Shown here: positions 6,691 through 13,847 of the stretch, one piece after another
How the letters are laid out: each line of letters begins with the position of its first letter
How positions within the stretch are numbered: the first letter of the stretch is position 1
Origin: Casp-Chloro-G3 sp002816715
GTDB lineage: Bacteria > Chloroflexota > Dehalococcoidia > Lucifugimonadales > UBA3495
Assembly: GCA_027623815.1 (NCBI GenBank)
Contig: JAQBUV010000066.1
Span: 1-13,870 of the forward strand
DNA: 13,870 nt
Direction of reading: 5' to 3'
Position numbers and translations under genes: made by a program
Notes under the pieces: generated by a model
Seen by the model: the letters and a program-made list of their open reading frames with translations, nothing else
Told to the model about the DNA's origin: nothing
Databases searched by the model: none

Positions 6691-7869
6691 ATGGCACAGC
6701 AGTTCTCCTTCAATTTAAAAAAAACTCAGGGTCGAGCACGACTGGGAGAGTTCACCACTCCCCACGGTAGGGTCGCGACGCCCGCCTTCATGCCGGTGGC
6801 CACTCAGGCCACGGTCAAGACCCTCACTCCCGATGAAGTTGTATCGGTGGGGGCCGAGATCGTGCTGAGCAATGCTTACCACCTGTACCTGCGACCGGGC
6901 GTGGAACTGGTGCAGCGGCTGGGCGGACTGCACCAGTTCATGGGCTGGTCGCGGCCCATCCTCACCGACAGCGGCGGCTTTCAGGCTTTCAGCATGGGAG
7001 CTTTGAAAAGTGTCGACGAGTCGGGGATTCGTTTTCGCTCCCACATTGACGGCAGCGAGCATAACTTCACGCCAGAGTTGGCCACCCGCAACCAGGAAGG
7101 GATCGGTGCCGACATCATCATGTGCCTCGACCAATGCATCGCCTTCGGTTCCGCGAGAGACGAGGTAGTCCGGGCGATGGAACGCACCCACCGCTGGGCC
7201 GAGATTTGCCACCAGACCCACTCGACCGCACCCAACGCCGATGCTCAAGCCCTGTTTGGCATAATCCAGGGAGGAACTTTTCCTGACCTGCGGGAAGAGT
7301 CGGCCAAATTCATCACCGGAATTCCCTTCGACGGCTACGCCATCGGCGGTCTGGCGGTGGGCGAGTCCAAAGACCAGATGTATGAAGTTACCCGCCAGGT
7401 AGCCGACCAGTTACCCGTCGCTAAGCCCCGCTACCTGATGGGGGTTGGCTCACCGGAAGACCTGGTGGAGTCGGTGGCTGGCGGCGTGGATATGTGTGAC
7501 TGCGTGCTGCCCACCAGGGTGGCCCGCAACGGCGCGTTGTTCACCCAGCAGGGCCGGGTCAACATTACCAACCGCCGCTTTGCCGATCAGGACGCCCCGC
7601 TGGAGCCAGACTGCGACTGCTACACCTGCCAGCGCTTTACCGCCGCTTACCTGTGGCACCTTTTTAAAGCCAGGGAGATACTGGGGCTGAGACTGGCCAG
7701 CCTGCACAATTTGCGGTTTATTCTGCGGTTGATGGACAATATTCGCCAGGCAATTCGAGAAGACCGGTTCGACCAGTTCCGGCAGAATTTCTGGAGCAGC
7801 TATCGGCCCACCGACGAGAACACCCGTCGGCAGCAGAAAGAGAAGTGGCTCAATGCCAGAGAGGGTTAA
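6691..7869 (+). CDS. tgt: tRNA-guanine transglycosylase (queuosine pathway)
   Basis: A 392-residue enzyme that swaps guanine-34 of GU(N)-anticodon tRNAs for the queuosine precursor preQ1. Motifs in order are PAFMPVATQATVKTL, SNAYHLYLRPG and TDSGGFQAFS with general-base D93. CLDQC (D147, C149), IIQGGTFPDLREESA, GGLAVGE (V223) and DMCDCVLPTR with nucleophile D270 follow. The zinc site is C308-x-C310-xx-C313 and H339, with the normal spacing. C149 and V223 match the bacterial, preQ1-using type rather than the eukaryotic queuine type. The ATG at 6691 is preceded only by a weak TAGG. No other queuosine gene (queA, queC-F) is in the window, so those functions must be elsewhere. An A8 run at 6717-6724 lies in codons 9-12. 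Confidence 0.96.
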   Translation: MAQQFSFNLKKTQGRARLGEFTTPHGRVATPAFMPVATQATVKTLTPDEVVSVGAEIVLSNAYHLYLRPGVELVQRLGGLHQFMGWSRPILTDSGGFQAFSMGALKSVDESGIRFRSHIDGSEHNFTPELATRNQEGIGADIIMCLDQCIAFGSARDEVVRAMERTHRWAEICHQTHSTAPNADAQALFGIIQGGTFPDLREESAKFITGIPFDGYAIGGLAVGESKDQMYEVTRQVADQLPVAKPRYLMGVGSPEDLVESVAGGVDMCDCVLPTRVARNGALFTQQGRVNITNRRFADQDAPLEPDCDCYTCQRFTAAYLWHLFKAREILGLRLASLHNLRFILRLMDNIRQAIREDRFDQFRQNFWSSYRPTDENTRRQQKEKWLNAREG

Positions 7870-7896
7870 AGGGGTATTTTGGGAGCGGCGAAAATT

Positions 7897-7972
7897 CCGC
7901 TCGTCCTGAGCTTGTCGAAGGACAAAAATGGAATCCACCCGCTCATGGTTCGACTGGCTCACCACGAGCGGG
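7897..7972. repeat. REP-like inverted pair, family 2, locus 1
   Basis: A minus-oriented unit at 7897-7919 (CCGCTCGTCC...TGTCGAA) is followed by a plus-oriented unit at 7949-7971 (TTCGACTGGCTC...GAGCGG). The second unit also lies in its own hairpin: 7938-7949 pairs with 7961-7972 at 11 of 12 positions. The locus separates the convergent tgt and oxaloacetate decarboxylase-like genes. Confidence 0.75.
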
Positions 7973-8025
7973 CCATATCCCAATCGACAAGATTTTCTAT
8001 CCCTGTTTCAAACCTTTGTTAGATG

Positions 8026-8889
8026 CTACCCCAGGAACTCCTTGACCCACCGATTGTAATCGTCCCGACGGGTCAACTGGCCCATCAGTTCCGGCGAGGC
8101 CAGCTTGTCCTTCAGGTCGTCAGGTTTGACGCCATCGCGCAGGGCCTTCAACGTGTCGTAGGCCGCCTTGACCGCCGCCTGGAAGGGCAGGTGCCCCTGC
8201 AAAGCGACTTTGACTCCGGTGGCGCTCAAAAAGTCCAGGTCGGCTAACTCGCCGCCCGCGCCGCCCAACAACAGCGGAATGTCCACCGCAGCATGAACCG
8301 CTTCGACTTCGGCCTTGGTCTGCGCTCCAGCCAGGAATACCGCGTCAACACCGGCGGTCTTGTAAGCACTGACCCGCTTGATTGCCTCGGCCACGCCGCC
8401 GTTGCGCAGGGCGCTGGTGCGTCCGGCCACCACCAGGCTGGGGTCTTGTCGCCCAGAAAGCGCGGCCTTCATCTTGCCGATGCCCTCTTCCACCGAGATG
8501 AGTTGGCCTTCGCCGCCCGCGCCAAAACTCAGCGGCAGCAGGGTATCCTCAATGGTCAAGCAGGAAACGCCAGCGGTCTCCAATTCTTCGACGGTACGCT
8601 TCACGTTCAGCGCGTTGCCATAGCCGTGGTCGGCGTCCACCATCAGGCTGATGCTGCTGGCCCGGCAGATGCGGTGAATCTGTTGAGCAAACTCAGACAA
8701 GGTCAGGACAATCAGGTCGGGCGCACCCAACACGGTGCCGGATGCAATGGACCCGGCAAACATGGCAACCTCAAAGCCCACATCTTCGGCGGCCCGGGCC
8801 GAAAGCGGGTCAAACACCGACCCAGGATGGACACACCGATTGCCATTCAAAATTGTGCGAAATCGCTCACGTCGTTCGGTGAGATTCAT
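8026..8889 (-). CDS. Oxaloacetate decarboxylase-like protein (isocitrate lyase/PEP mutase superfamily)
   Basis: A 287-residue alpha/beta-barrel enzyme, the same length as the Pseudomonas PA4872-type oxaloacetate decarboxylase that it resembles throughout. Matching segments are SVFDPLSAR, the metal-binding DADHGYGNALNV (D85, D87), LTIEDTLLP, VEEGIGKMKAAL, the active-site R157 in AGRTSA, and H233 in QGHLPF. It lacks the catalytic Cys loop of isocitrate and methylisocitrate lyases and the loop of PEP mutases, which favours decarboxylation of oxaloacetate or a related 2-oxo acid. Function is assigned by recalled similarity only. The ATG at 8889 has GAGAGGAG 4 nt upstream. The gene is convergent with tgt and divergent from the DUF429 gene. 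Confidence 0.85.
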   Translation of the reverse strand: MNLTERRERFRTILNGNRCVHPGSVFDPLSARAAEDVGFEVAMFAGSIASGTVLGAPDLIVLTLSEFAQQIHRICRASSISLMVDADHGYGNALNVKRTVEELETAGVSCLTIEDTLLPLSFGAGGEGQLISVEEGIGKMKAALSGRQDPSLVVAGRTSALRNGGVAEAIKRVSAYKTAGVDAVFLAGAQTKAEVEAVHAAVDIPLLLGGAGGELADLDFLSATGVKVALQGHLPFQAAVKAAYDTLKALRDGVKPDDLKDKLASPELMGQLTRRDDYNRWVKEFLG

Positions 8890-8930
8890 AATGCTCCTCT
8901 CAATATTTAAGAATTACCCAATTAAGAACG

Positions 8931-8945
8931 ACCTGCCGAGCAGGT
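8931..8945. promoter_or_regulatory. Short palindrome in a divergent promoter region
   Basis: ACCTGC and GCAGGT arms flank CGA. It lies 41 bases before the decarboxylase-like gene and 10 bases upstream of the -35 box proposed for the DUF429 gene. It could be an operator shared by both, but a chance match of this size is also possible. Confidence 0.3.
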
Positions 8946-8955
8946 ACGTAAAGGA

Positions 8956-8985
8956 TTGAGGGTCTGATACCGGCTGCACTATACT
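8956..8985 (+). promoter_or_regulatory. Predicted sigma70-type promoter of the DUF429 gene
   Basis: TTGAGG at 8956-8961 and TATACT at 8980-8985 are 18 bases apart. This would give a leader of about 40 bases before the ATG at 9032. Confidence 0.5.
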
Positions 8986-9031
8986 ACCGGCAGTCACCAC
9001 TTGCAAGAATTTACCAGATACGCCGGAAGGC

Positions 9032-9871
9032 ATGACGATCAGCACGAATATCATCGGCGTGGATTTCAGCGGGGCCAAGTCGGACCAGAACACCTGGATC
9101 ACCCAAGGTATCGCCGAAGGAAAAACGCTTAGGCTTACCGAGTGTCAGCCAAAATCCAGGGCCGAGCTGACCAGACTGCTGGCAGACGCCGCTAGCCCCA
9201 CCGTCGCCGCGCTGGATTTCCCCTTCTCAGTGCCTCAGTCCTTCGCTGAGTTTTGGAGGCCCGACGCGCGAACCATGCCGGACTTGTGGGCCGCCGCCGA
9301 CAGCATCGAACAGGAGCAGTTCATCGCTTTACGCGACCGGTTTGTCGCCGAACAAGGTGAACCCAAGCGACTGGCCGACACTTACTTTCCCGAGTGCTAC
9401 TCCTGCCTGCACAAAGCCAACCCCAACATGGTGCCGATGACCTTTCGGGGGATGCAGATGCTGCACCAACTCCGGGCGGCAGGCTGCAAGGTGCCGCCAT
9501 TGGGCGATGCCGACAGAAATGGAACCGTCCTGCTGGAAGCGATGCCCGGGGCCGCATTGAGGGCCTTTGGGCTGCCCTATAAAGGATACAAGAACGGAAA
9601 ACGGCCCTGGCAACTCCGGCAACAAATACTGGAGAAACTGGCCGATAGTTCGTCGGTGAATATTCAAGGGCTTGCCCGGTTCCAGGAGCGGGCTCTGCAA
9701 AACCACGACTGCCTGGACGCCATCGTGGCGGCGGTGGTGGCTACGCTGTGGGTCAGAGACGCAGCCCTTTTTCGATGTCCCGAACCAGCGCAATCTAACA
9801 GTTTTGACCCGGTGGTGATGCTGGAAGGCTGGCTCTACGCGCCGGTGTTTATGCATCGGCGCAGACAATAG
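9032..9871 (+). CDS. DUF429 family protein, predicted RNase H-like fold
   Basis: A 279-residue protein matching the DUF429 pattern: GVDFSGAK (9-16), ALDFPFS (60-66), a conserved Glu in LLEAMPG (E169), HDCLDAIVAA (225-234) and a C-terminal EGWLYAP. The acidic residues D11, D62, E169 and D226/D229 fit an RNase H-like active site, so a nuclease or phosphotransfer role is plausible. No activity is established for the family to my knowledge. It looks cytosolic. A GGAAGG ends only 1 nt before the ATG, an unusually short spacing. No in-frame start lies upstream, and the next one would cut away the GVDFSG motif, so the start is nevertheless firm. It has its own promoter and no obvious operon partner. 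Confidence 0.8.
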   Translation: MTISTNIIGVDFSGAKSDQNTWITQGIAEGKTLRLTECQPKSRAELTRLLADAASPTVAALDFPFSVPQSFAEFWRPDARTMPDLWAAADSIEQEQFIALRDRFVAEQGEPKRLADTYFPECYSCLHKANPNMVPMTFRGMQMLHQLRAAGCKVPPLGDADRNGTVLLEAMPGAALRAFGLPYKGYKNGKRPWQLRQQILEKLADSSSVNIQGLARFQERALQNHDCLDAIVAAVVATLWVRDAALFRCPEPAQSNSFDPVVMLEGWLYAPVFMHRRRQ

Positions 9872-9932
9872 GTCTGTCCCTGCCTGAAAATTATTGATCC
9901 GCCAGGATGGAAATGTTACCCCGTCCTATCTG

Positions 9933-9961
9933 TTGCCTAATGAACCCGTAGCTATTAAGAT
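9933..9961 (+). promoter_or_regulatory. Predicted sigma70-type promoter of the first cupin gene
   Basis: TTGCCT at 9933-9938 and TAAGAT at 9956-9961 are 17 bases apart, placing the transcription start near 9968. A small palindrome, TCAGC-GT-GCTGA (9976-9987), lies just downstream and could be an operator or 5' hairpin. Confidence 0.5.
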
Positions 9962-10032
9962 ATGTCCAAAATTGGTCAGCGTGCTGAGCCCAACCGCATT
10001 GGCGAGTTACGTTCAACAAAGGAAGGACGATC

Positions 10033-10368
10033 ATGGGAATTTATCGGCTGTATACCGGCGACGACGGACAGTCGCACTTGGAAGAGCTTGACCTGGCTTC
10101 CCATCCGCTTTTGGCGGCGGCTCAGGACACCAGCCACATCGCATTCCGCGAGTGGCCGGCAGGACACTTCATTGACTGGCACCCGGCGCCCCGCGCCCAG
10201 TACATCATTTCCCTGACCGGGGAGGTCGAGGTTGGGCTGGGCGACGGCACCAAGGTGATCTACCACCCGGGAGACGCCCGTCTGGTGGAGGACACCACCG
10301 GACAAGGCCACACCACGCGTGTCATTGGCAACGAACCCAGCATTCACGTGGTCATACCCTTGGCCTGA
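10033..10368 (+). CDS. Small single-domain cupin protein, copy 1
   Basis: A 111-residue beta-barrel protein of the small cupin type. Motif 1 is HPAPRAQYIISLTGEVEV (H50, R54, Q56). Motif 2 is PGDARLVEDTTGQGH (E86, D87, H93). The classical HxH of cupins is replaced by HxAPRxQY, a pattern I recall from a widespread family of uncharacterised small cupins. A metal site from H50, Q56, E86 and H93 is inferred. The N-terminal segment GDDGQSHLEEL is shared with the next two proteins. The ATG has GGAAGGA 5 nt upstream. Substrate and reaction are unknown. It is the most divergent of the three cupins and is separated from them by a REP-like repeat. Confidence 0.82.
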   Translation: MGIYRLYTGDDGQSHLEELDLASHPLLAAAQDTSHIAFREWPAGHFIDWHPAPRAQYIISLTGEVEVGLGDGTKVIYHPGDARLVEDTTGQGHTTRVIGNEPSIHVVIPLA

Positions 10369-10386
10369 TAATCCAAGAGTTTATGG

Positions 10387-10439
10387 TTCGACAAGCTCAC
10401 CATGAGCGGATTAGACCCGCTCGCCCTGAGCCTGTCGAA
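10387..10439. repeat. REP-like inverted pair, family 2, locus 2
   Basis: A plus unit at 10387-10409 (TTCGACAAGCTC...GAGCGG) faces a minus unit at 10417-10439 across a 7-nt loop. They can form a 23-position hairpin with 18 Watson-Crick pairs and one wobble. It lies between the first and second cupin genes, where it could separate or uncouple their expression. Confidence 0.8.
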
Positions 10440-10508
10440 GGACATAACCCAATCAGACTCGGATCTTGGACTGGTTCAAATAAAAAGCGTTTTTAAGGAG
10501 GAAATCCC

Positions 10509-10850
10509 ATGGTACAGATAGTACGAGTCTACGCCGGACCAGACGGTGAATCCCACTTTGAAGACCTGACCGCTGAACAATTCGCTGAGATCGTCAACAA
10601 CGTGGGCAGCGGCGATATCAAGCTCAACAGCCGTCCCGCCGGGCCGGACTCCGACTACCACAACGCGCCCCGGCTGCAATACGTGGTCAACCTGTCGGGC
10701 ATCGCTGAGTTCGAAGTCGCCGACGGAACGGTCAAGCGGTTGAATCCCGGCGATGTTCTGATTGCGGAAGATGTTACCGGTCACGGCCACATCGCCCGCA
10801 GCATTGGCAATGACTTTCGGGTCTCCCTGGCAGTGCCGCTAAAGGGATAA
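10509..10850 (+). CDS. Small single-domain cupin protein, copy 2
   Basis: A 113-residue cupin with motif 1 YHNAPRLQYVVNLSG (H51, R55, Q57) and motif 2 NPGDVLIAEDVTGHGH (E87, D88, H92, H94). By hand alignment it shares about 60% of residues with the third cupin, including the ends QIVRVYAG and RVSLAVPLK, so the two are tandem paralogues. AAGGAGG lies 7 nt before the ATG, a strong ribosome binding site. The third copy starts 21 nt after its stop, so the two are probably one transcript. The reaction is unknown. The extra His at 92 in GHGH is absent from copy 1, which has GQGH. Confidence 0.85.
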   Translation: MVQIVRVYAGPDGESHFEDLTAEQFAEIVNNVGSGDIKLNSRPAGPDSDYHNAPRLQYVVNLSGIAEFEVADGTVKRLNPGDVLIAEDVTGHGHIARSIGNDFRVSLAVPLKG

Positions 10851-10871
10851 GGTTAGTAAAAAGAGGAACTT

Positions 10872-11210
10872 ATGCAGATAGTCCGAGTGTATGCGGGCGA
10901 TGACGGCGAGTCCCATTTGGAAGACCTGACCGCCGATCAGTTCTCCGCAGTAGTGAATAATGTCGGCAACGACGAAATCAGCCTGGGATTACGCGTTCCC
11001 GGCTGGTCGGAAGGCTACCACACTGCGCCGCGTCATCAGTACGTGCTGTTTATGGAAGGCGGCGCGGAGATTGAAGTGGCCAGCGGCGAGAAAAGACAGT
11101 TCCAGCCGGGCGATGTGCTGGTGGCTGAAGACGTAACCGGCCACGGCCACATGTTCAAGAATCTGGGCGAAGGCAGACGGGTTTCGCTGGCGGTGCCTCT
11201 GAAGGACTAG
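10872..11210 (+). CDS. Small single-domain cupin protein, copy 3
   Basis: A 112-residue cupin closely related to copy 2. It has YHTAPRHQYVLFMEG (H50, R54, Q56) and QPGDVLVAEDVTGHGH (E86, D87, H91, H93). The region between the conserved N-terminus and motif 1 has changed most (SLGLRVPGWSEG here), which would alter the barrel mouth and perhaps the ligand. A GAGGAAC lies about 4 nt upstream of the ATG. It is the last gene of the short operon and is followed by a REP-like repeat before the convergent DUF2851 gene. Confidence 0.85.
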   Translation: MQIVRVYAGDDGESHLEDLTADQFSAVVNNVGNDEISLGLRVPGWSEGYHTAPRHQYVLFMEGGAEIEVASGEKRQFQPGDVLVAEDVTGHGHMFKNLGEGRRVSLAVPLKD

Positions 11211-11259
11211 GCAACTATTCAAGACTCTGGTCTAAACTCTGGTAATGGAAGAAACTAAT

Positions 11260-11345
11260 CCTTCGACAAGCTTGTCCTGAGCCACTTCGGCAGGCTCAGG
11301 ATGAGCGGATAGAAAGTCTGCACCGCTCGTGGTGAGCCTGTCGAA
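11260..11345. repeat. REP-like inverted pair, family 2, locus 3
   Basis: A partial unit at 11262-11282 contains the perfect palindrome GACAAGCTTGTC (11265-11276). A plus unit at 11286-11308 and a minus unit at 11323-11345 follow. A 9-bp perfect stem, TCCTGAGCC/GGCTCAGGA (11275-11301), can also form. The locus lies between the convergent third cupin and the DUF2851 gene and may end both transcripts. Confidence 0.78.
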
Positions 11346-11364
11346 CCACGTTTTGAAATAGTCG

Positions 11365-12651
11365 CTAACTGGCCGCCCCCGACAACAGCCGTTGCAAGTG
11401 GATCAGGCCCTGCTGTCGCCGGGCGGTGGTGACTTTTTTGCCCCAGGTTGGGTCAATTAGCAGATCGGCCATCTCTCGGGTGATTTCATTGTCTGGCAAC
11501 TTGCCAAATTTGCGGTACAGCTCCAGGTATTCTTTGCCTTTGTCGGACTTACCCGACATATCGGTCAGCCCATGCAAAAAAGGCAGAACCACGTTCACCG
11601 CCATCTCTTTCGCCCGCGACGCGCCAATGTAGGTAGTCCCACCATCGATTATGGTCAGGGTATCGGTCAGCTTCTTGACGTTGTTTGCGTCGGCGCACTG
11701 GGCCAGACTGGACAACAGGCCGCCATCCAGGAACTTAACAACCAGCCTGGCTGCCCCGCCAATTCGGCGTCGGGGATGGTTGGCGGGACGCACCCGAAAG
11801 CAGTGCCACTCCCGCCCGGACATGGGCCTGCCGAAAGCCCTACCCGGCAAAGTAAACTCGGCGGCTTCCTCCAGCGACAGCAGACCAGATAACTGCAACA
11901 GCCACGATTCAACGGCCTTTGGCCGATGCTCTTTGGCGACTTCCCTGGCTGCCCGGCACAACACCGGATAGGGTGCACCGCCCGCCAATTGCAGAAAAGG
12001 CTGCTGGTTCTGCCGGTAGCCTAACGATTCAAGCAGACCTTCATAAAGAGTCTGCTCCGGGTCTTGCTCACTGAGGAATTTCTGAAACCGCCGACTCTTG
12101 GCCTCAAACCGGGCATCTCCGGCGCGTTCCAGCAAAACTGCCATCTCAGCGGCTGACTGCGGGCGGGGATATCCCAGCGGTTCCAGAACATTCCAAATCG
12201 ATGCGGCAGAGTTCCGGGCGGAGGAACTAGGGGCAGGAACATCTTCGTCTGCCAGCAATGGCCGCAGGGAAACCACCGGGGCCTCGCCGCCACTGCGCAG
12301 GTTGGTGGGAGACGGAGCCAGGTCGAGAGCGGCGTGCAGAACAACACCGTTATAGTTGGGGTCATCGCCGTGGCCGTGGGAATACCAGTCCTGCTGACGC
12401 CGGTGAATCTCCACATCACCCTGCACCAGACCCACGTCTTCAAACTCCAGCAGAGCGTTGCGGAAGTCGGGCCCGGCAGTCTTACCCGGCCTGCCGGGAT
12501 AGAGCACCCGCACCCGACGCCCCTTGCTGGTGCGAAACCACTCCTGACGAGCGGCGCGCTTTTGCCAGAGCTTGGCTAGCACGCTCTCTGGTATTGGCGG
12601 CTGATCCCTTCCGGTTGAATAACCGGCGGATTCCTCAGATATTCTTATCAT
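11365..12651 (-). CDS. DUF2851 family protein
   Basis: A 428-residue protein of unknown function that fits the DUF2851 pattern. The N-terminal third has GPDFRNALLEF (60-70), GDVEIHRRQQDWYSHGH (78-94) and DDPNYNGVVLHAAL (96-109). The D62...E81-x-H83 arrangement is reminiscent of a nuclease-like metal site, but this is only my inference. The middle is Leu/Ala-rich and helical; the C-terminal part contains RPANHPRRRIGGAARL and ends in a Leu-rich helix. There is no signal peptide or membrane span. The ATG at 12651 follows the EEP-family gene by 38 nt on the same strand, with only a weak GGGA upstream. Co-transcription with that gene is likely. Confidence 0.8.
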   Translation of the reverse strand: MIRISEESAGYSTGRDQPPIPESVLAKLWQKRAARQEWFRTSKGRRVRVLYPGRPGKTAGPDFRNALLEFEDVGLVQGDVEIHRRQQDWYSHGHGDDPNYNGVVLHAALDLAPSPTNLRSGGEAPVVSLRPLLADEDVPAPSSSARNSAASIWNVLEPLGYPRPQSAAEMAVLLERAGDARFEAKSRRFQKFLSEQDPEQTLYEGLLESLGYRQNQQPFLQLAGGAPYPVLCRAAREVAKEHRPKAVESWLLQLSGLLSLEEAAEFTLPGRAFGRPMSGREWHCFRVRPANHPRRRIGGAARLVVKFLDGGLLSSLAQCADANNVKKLTDTLTIIDGGTTYIGASRAKEMAVNVVLPFLHGLTDMSGKSDKGKEYLELYRKFGKLPDNEITREMADLLIDPTWGKKVTTARRQQGLIHLQRLLSGAAS

Positions 12652-12692
12652 CTAAATCCCGCCAATCTAATTCCATTAGCCTAATTCCGCTA
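12652..12692 (-). repeat. Imperfect short repeats GG(A)ATTAG before the DUF2851 gene
   Basis: Read on the minus strand, the gap holds GGGATTAG (which contains the stop of the upstream gene), then GGAATTAG twice, then GGGATTTAG directly before the ATG. Each carries a G-rich start that could weakly bind the ribosome. Confidence 0.5.
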
Positions 12693-13676
12693 ATCCCGCA
12701 GGATAAATTCGGTCCAGAGGGGGAAATGATCGGAGATTCGCCAGGATAATTGGTTCTTAGTCAGATTGAGAGACTTCAGCGCAGTGGGCACAAAGTCGAA
12801 ACTGCCGCCCCGAGCATATTGCATCGACAGAGCGGGCAGGCCGTTGTCTCCGTTGAACCAGGCTATCTGATCATAGAACTTGCTCGTCTCATGGGCACCG
12901 GGCTTGGCGAAGATACTGCGAGGAGCCTGGTTCATGTCCTCTGGGATGTACAGCCCGCTGGAGGTAAAAGCATCATAGAGGTCATCGCCATGCCGATCAA
13001 TGTTGAAGTCGCCCAGGGCAATAAAGTTATGCTGCCAGGCGTTGATGTTTCTGGCCCATTCCCCCAGCCAATCGGCCAGGGCCTTCAGTTCAGGGACCCG
13101 GTGTTGCGCCGAGGACCCATAGAGCACGTGCAGGGTAACCAGGACGAAAGTCTTGCCCCCTGACTTGAAGCTGACGGCGTAAGGAGTGCGGGCAAACTGG
13201 CGATCCAGCGCATCAGCAGCGATCACTCCCCGGTCAAGCTGCTCTTTGGGCACCACCAGTTCACAGGCCAGACCGGACAATTGCACTTTGCGGGTATCGT
13301 ACAGAAAGGCCAGCCGCTCGTCGTTGCCGGGGCTGCCCTTGGTCACATCGGTCAGAATCAGGCCCCAGTTTGGCCCCAGATACTTGAGCATGTGACGCAG
13401 CGCCTTGATGCTGGACTTCACCTCCTGGATGGCGATCACGTCAAAGCGAGAAATGATTTCGGCGATGCAGACCAGAGCGTGCAGGTCACGCTTGGGGTTA
13501 TCTCTGGCTTCGGAGGCCCATTTTTCGGTCAGATCGCCAAAAGCCCGAATGTTCCAGGTGGCGATCAACAAATTGTGGTCCAGAATCTTGGCCGGGACGT
13601 TCGCCGCCAACGCCGCCCGCAGTTCGCGCAATTCATCAGTTACATATCCGGGAGGCTGATCCATTATTGAAGGCAT
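12690..13676 (-). CDS. Endonuclease/exonuclease/phosphatase (EEP) family protein
   Basis: A 328-residue protein with the full active-site set of the DNase I / exonuclease III-like fold. The residues are N42 in ATWNIR, E85 in IQEVKS, H183 in VTLHV, D223 and N225 in LGDFNID, D269 in FYDQIAWF, and D316-H317 in SDHFP. The reaction is metal-dependent cleavage of a phosphodiester or phosphomonoester; DNA, RNA, lipid or nucleotide substrates are all possible in the superfamily. No signal peptide is seen, so it is probably intracellular. The ATG at 13676 has GGAG 5 nt upstream; M5 is an alternative. It is the first gene of a probable pair with the DUF2851 gene. Confidence 0.88.
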   Translation of the reverse strand: MPSIMDQPPGYVTDELRELRAALAANVPAKILDHNLLIATWNIRAFGDLTEKWASEARDNPKRDLHALVCIAEIISRFDVIAIQEVKSSIKALRHMLKYLGPNWGLILTDVTKGSPGNDERLAFLYDTRKVQLSGLACELVVPKEQLDRGVIAADALDRQFARTPYAVSFKSGGKTFVLVTLHVLYGSSAQHRVPELKALADWLGEWARNINAWQHNFIALGDFNIDRHGDDLYDAFTSSGLYIPEDMNQAPRSIFAKPGAHETSKFYDQIAWFNGDNGLPALSMQYARGGSFDFVPTALKSLNLTKNQLSWRISDHFPLWTEFILRD

Positions 13677-13764
13677 AAAGACTCCACATACCTACTCGTC
13701 AATGTCAGGACTATTCCACAACGATTCCAGAGTTGGCATTGAATTCGCTTGGACTGTATTCTGG

Positions 13765-13847
13765 GCATGTATTGGGGCGTGTATCGCATGTAGTATATGA
13801 CATGCTAGTACACTCTGGGCTAAATATCTCGGTAGTTTAGCTCACCG
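13765..13847. promoter_or_regulatory. Palindrome-rich region upstream of the EEP gene
   Basis: GCATGTAT (13765), GCGTGTAT (13777) and GCATGTAG (13786) are spaced direct repeats. The last also pairs with ACATGC at 13800-13805. Further on, GCTAAA (13819-13824) pairs with TTTAGC (13836-13841), and TCGGT (13829-13833) with ACCGA (13844-13848). On the minus strand a TATACT -10-like word lies at 13793-13798, but no good -35 box is seen. The stretch 13677-13870 holds no gene. Confidence 0.35.

Noticed and set aside
8026..8889. Isocitrate or 2-methylisocitrate lyase
   Set aside because: The lyase catalytic Cys loop is absent, and the length and IEDTLLP region fit the oxaloacetate decarboxylase type instead.
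8293..8910. 205-codon plus-strand frame opposite the decarboxylase-like gene
   Set aside because: Shadow of a well-conserved barrel enzyme; the translation is Gly/Gln/His-rich without recognisable domains.
9894..10091. 65-codon plus-strand frame before and overlapping the first cupin
   Set aside because: It runs out of frame into the cupin gene, covers the predicted promoter, and has no sensible composition or ribosome binding site.
7897..11345. Possible CRISPR array from repeated units between 7.9 and 11.3 kb
   Set aside because: Units occur as inverted pairs kilobases apart with whole genes between them, and no regular spacers exist.
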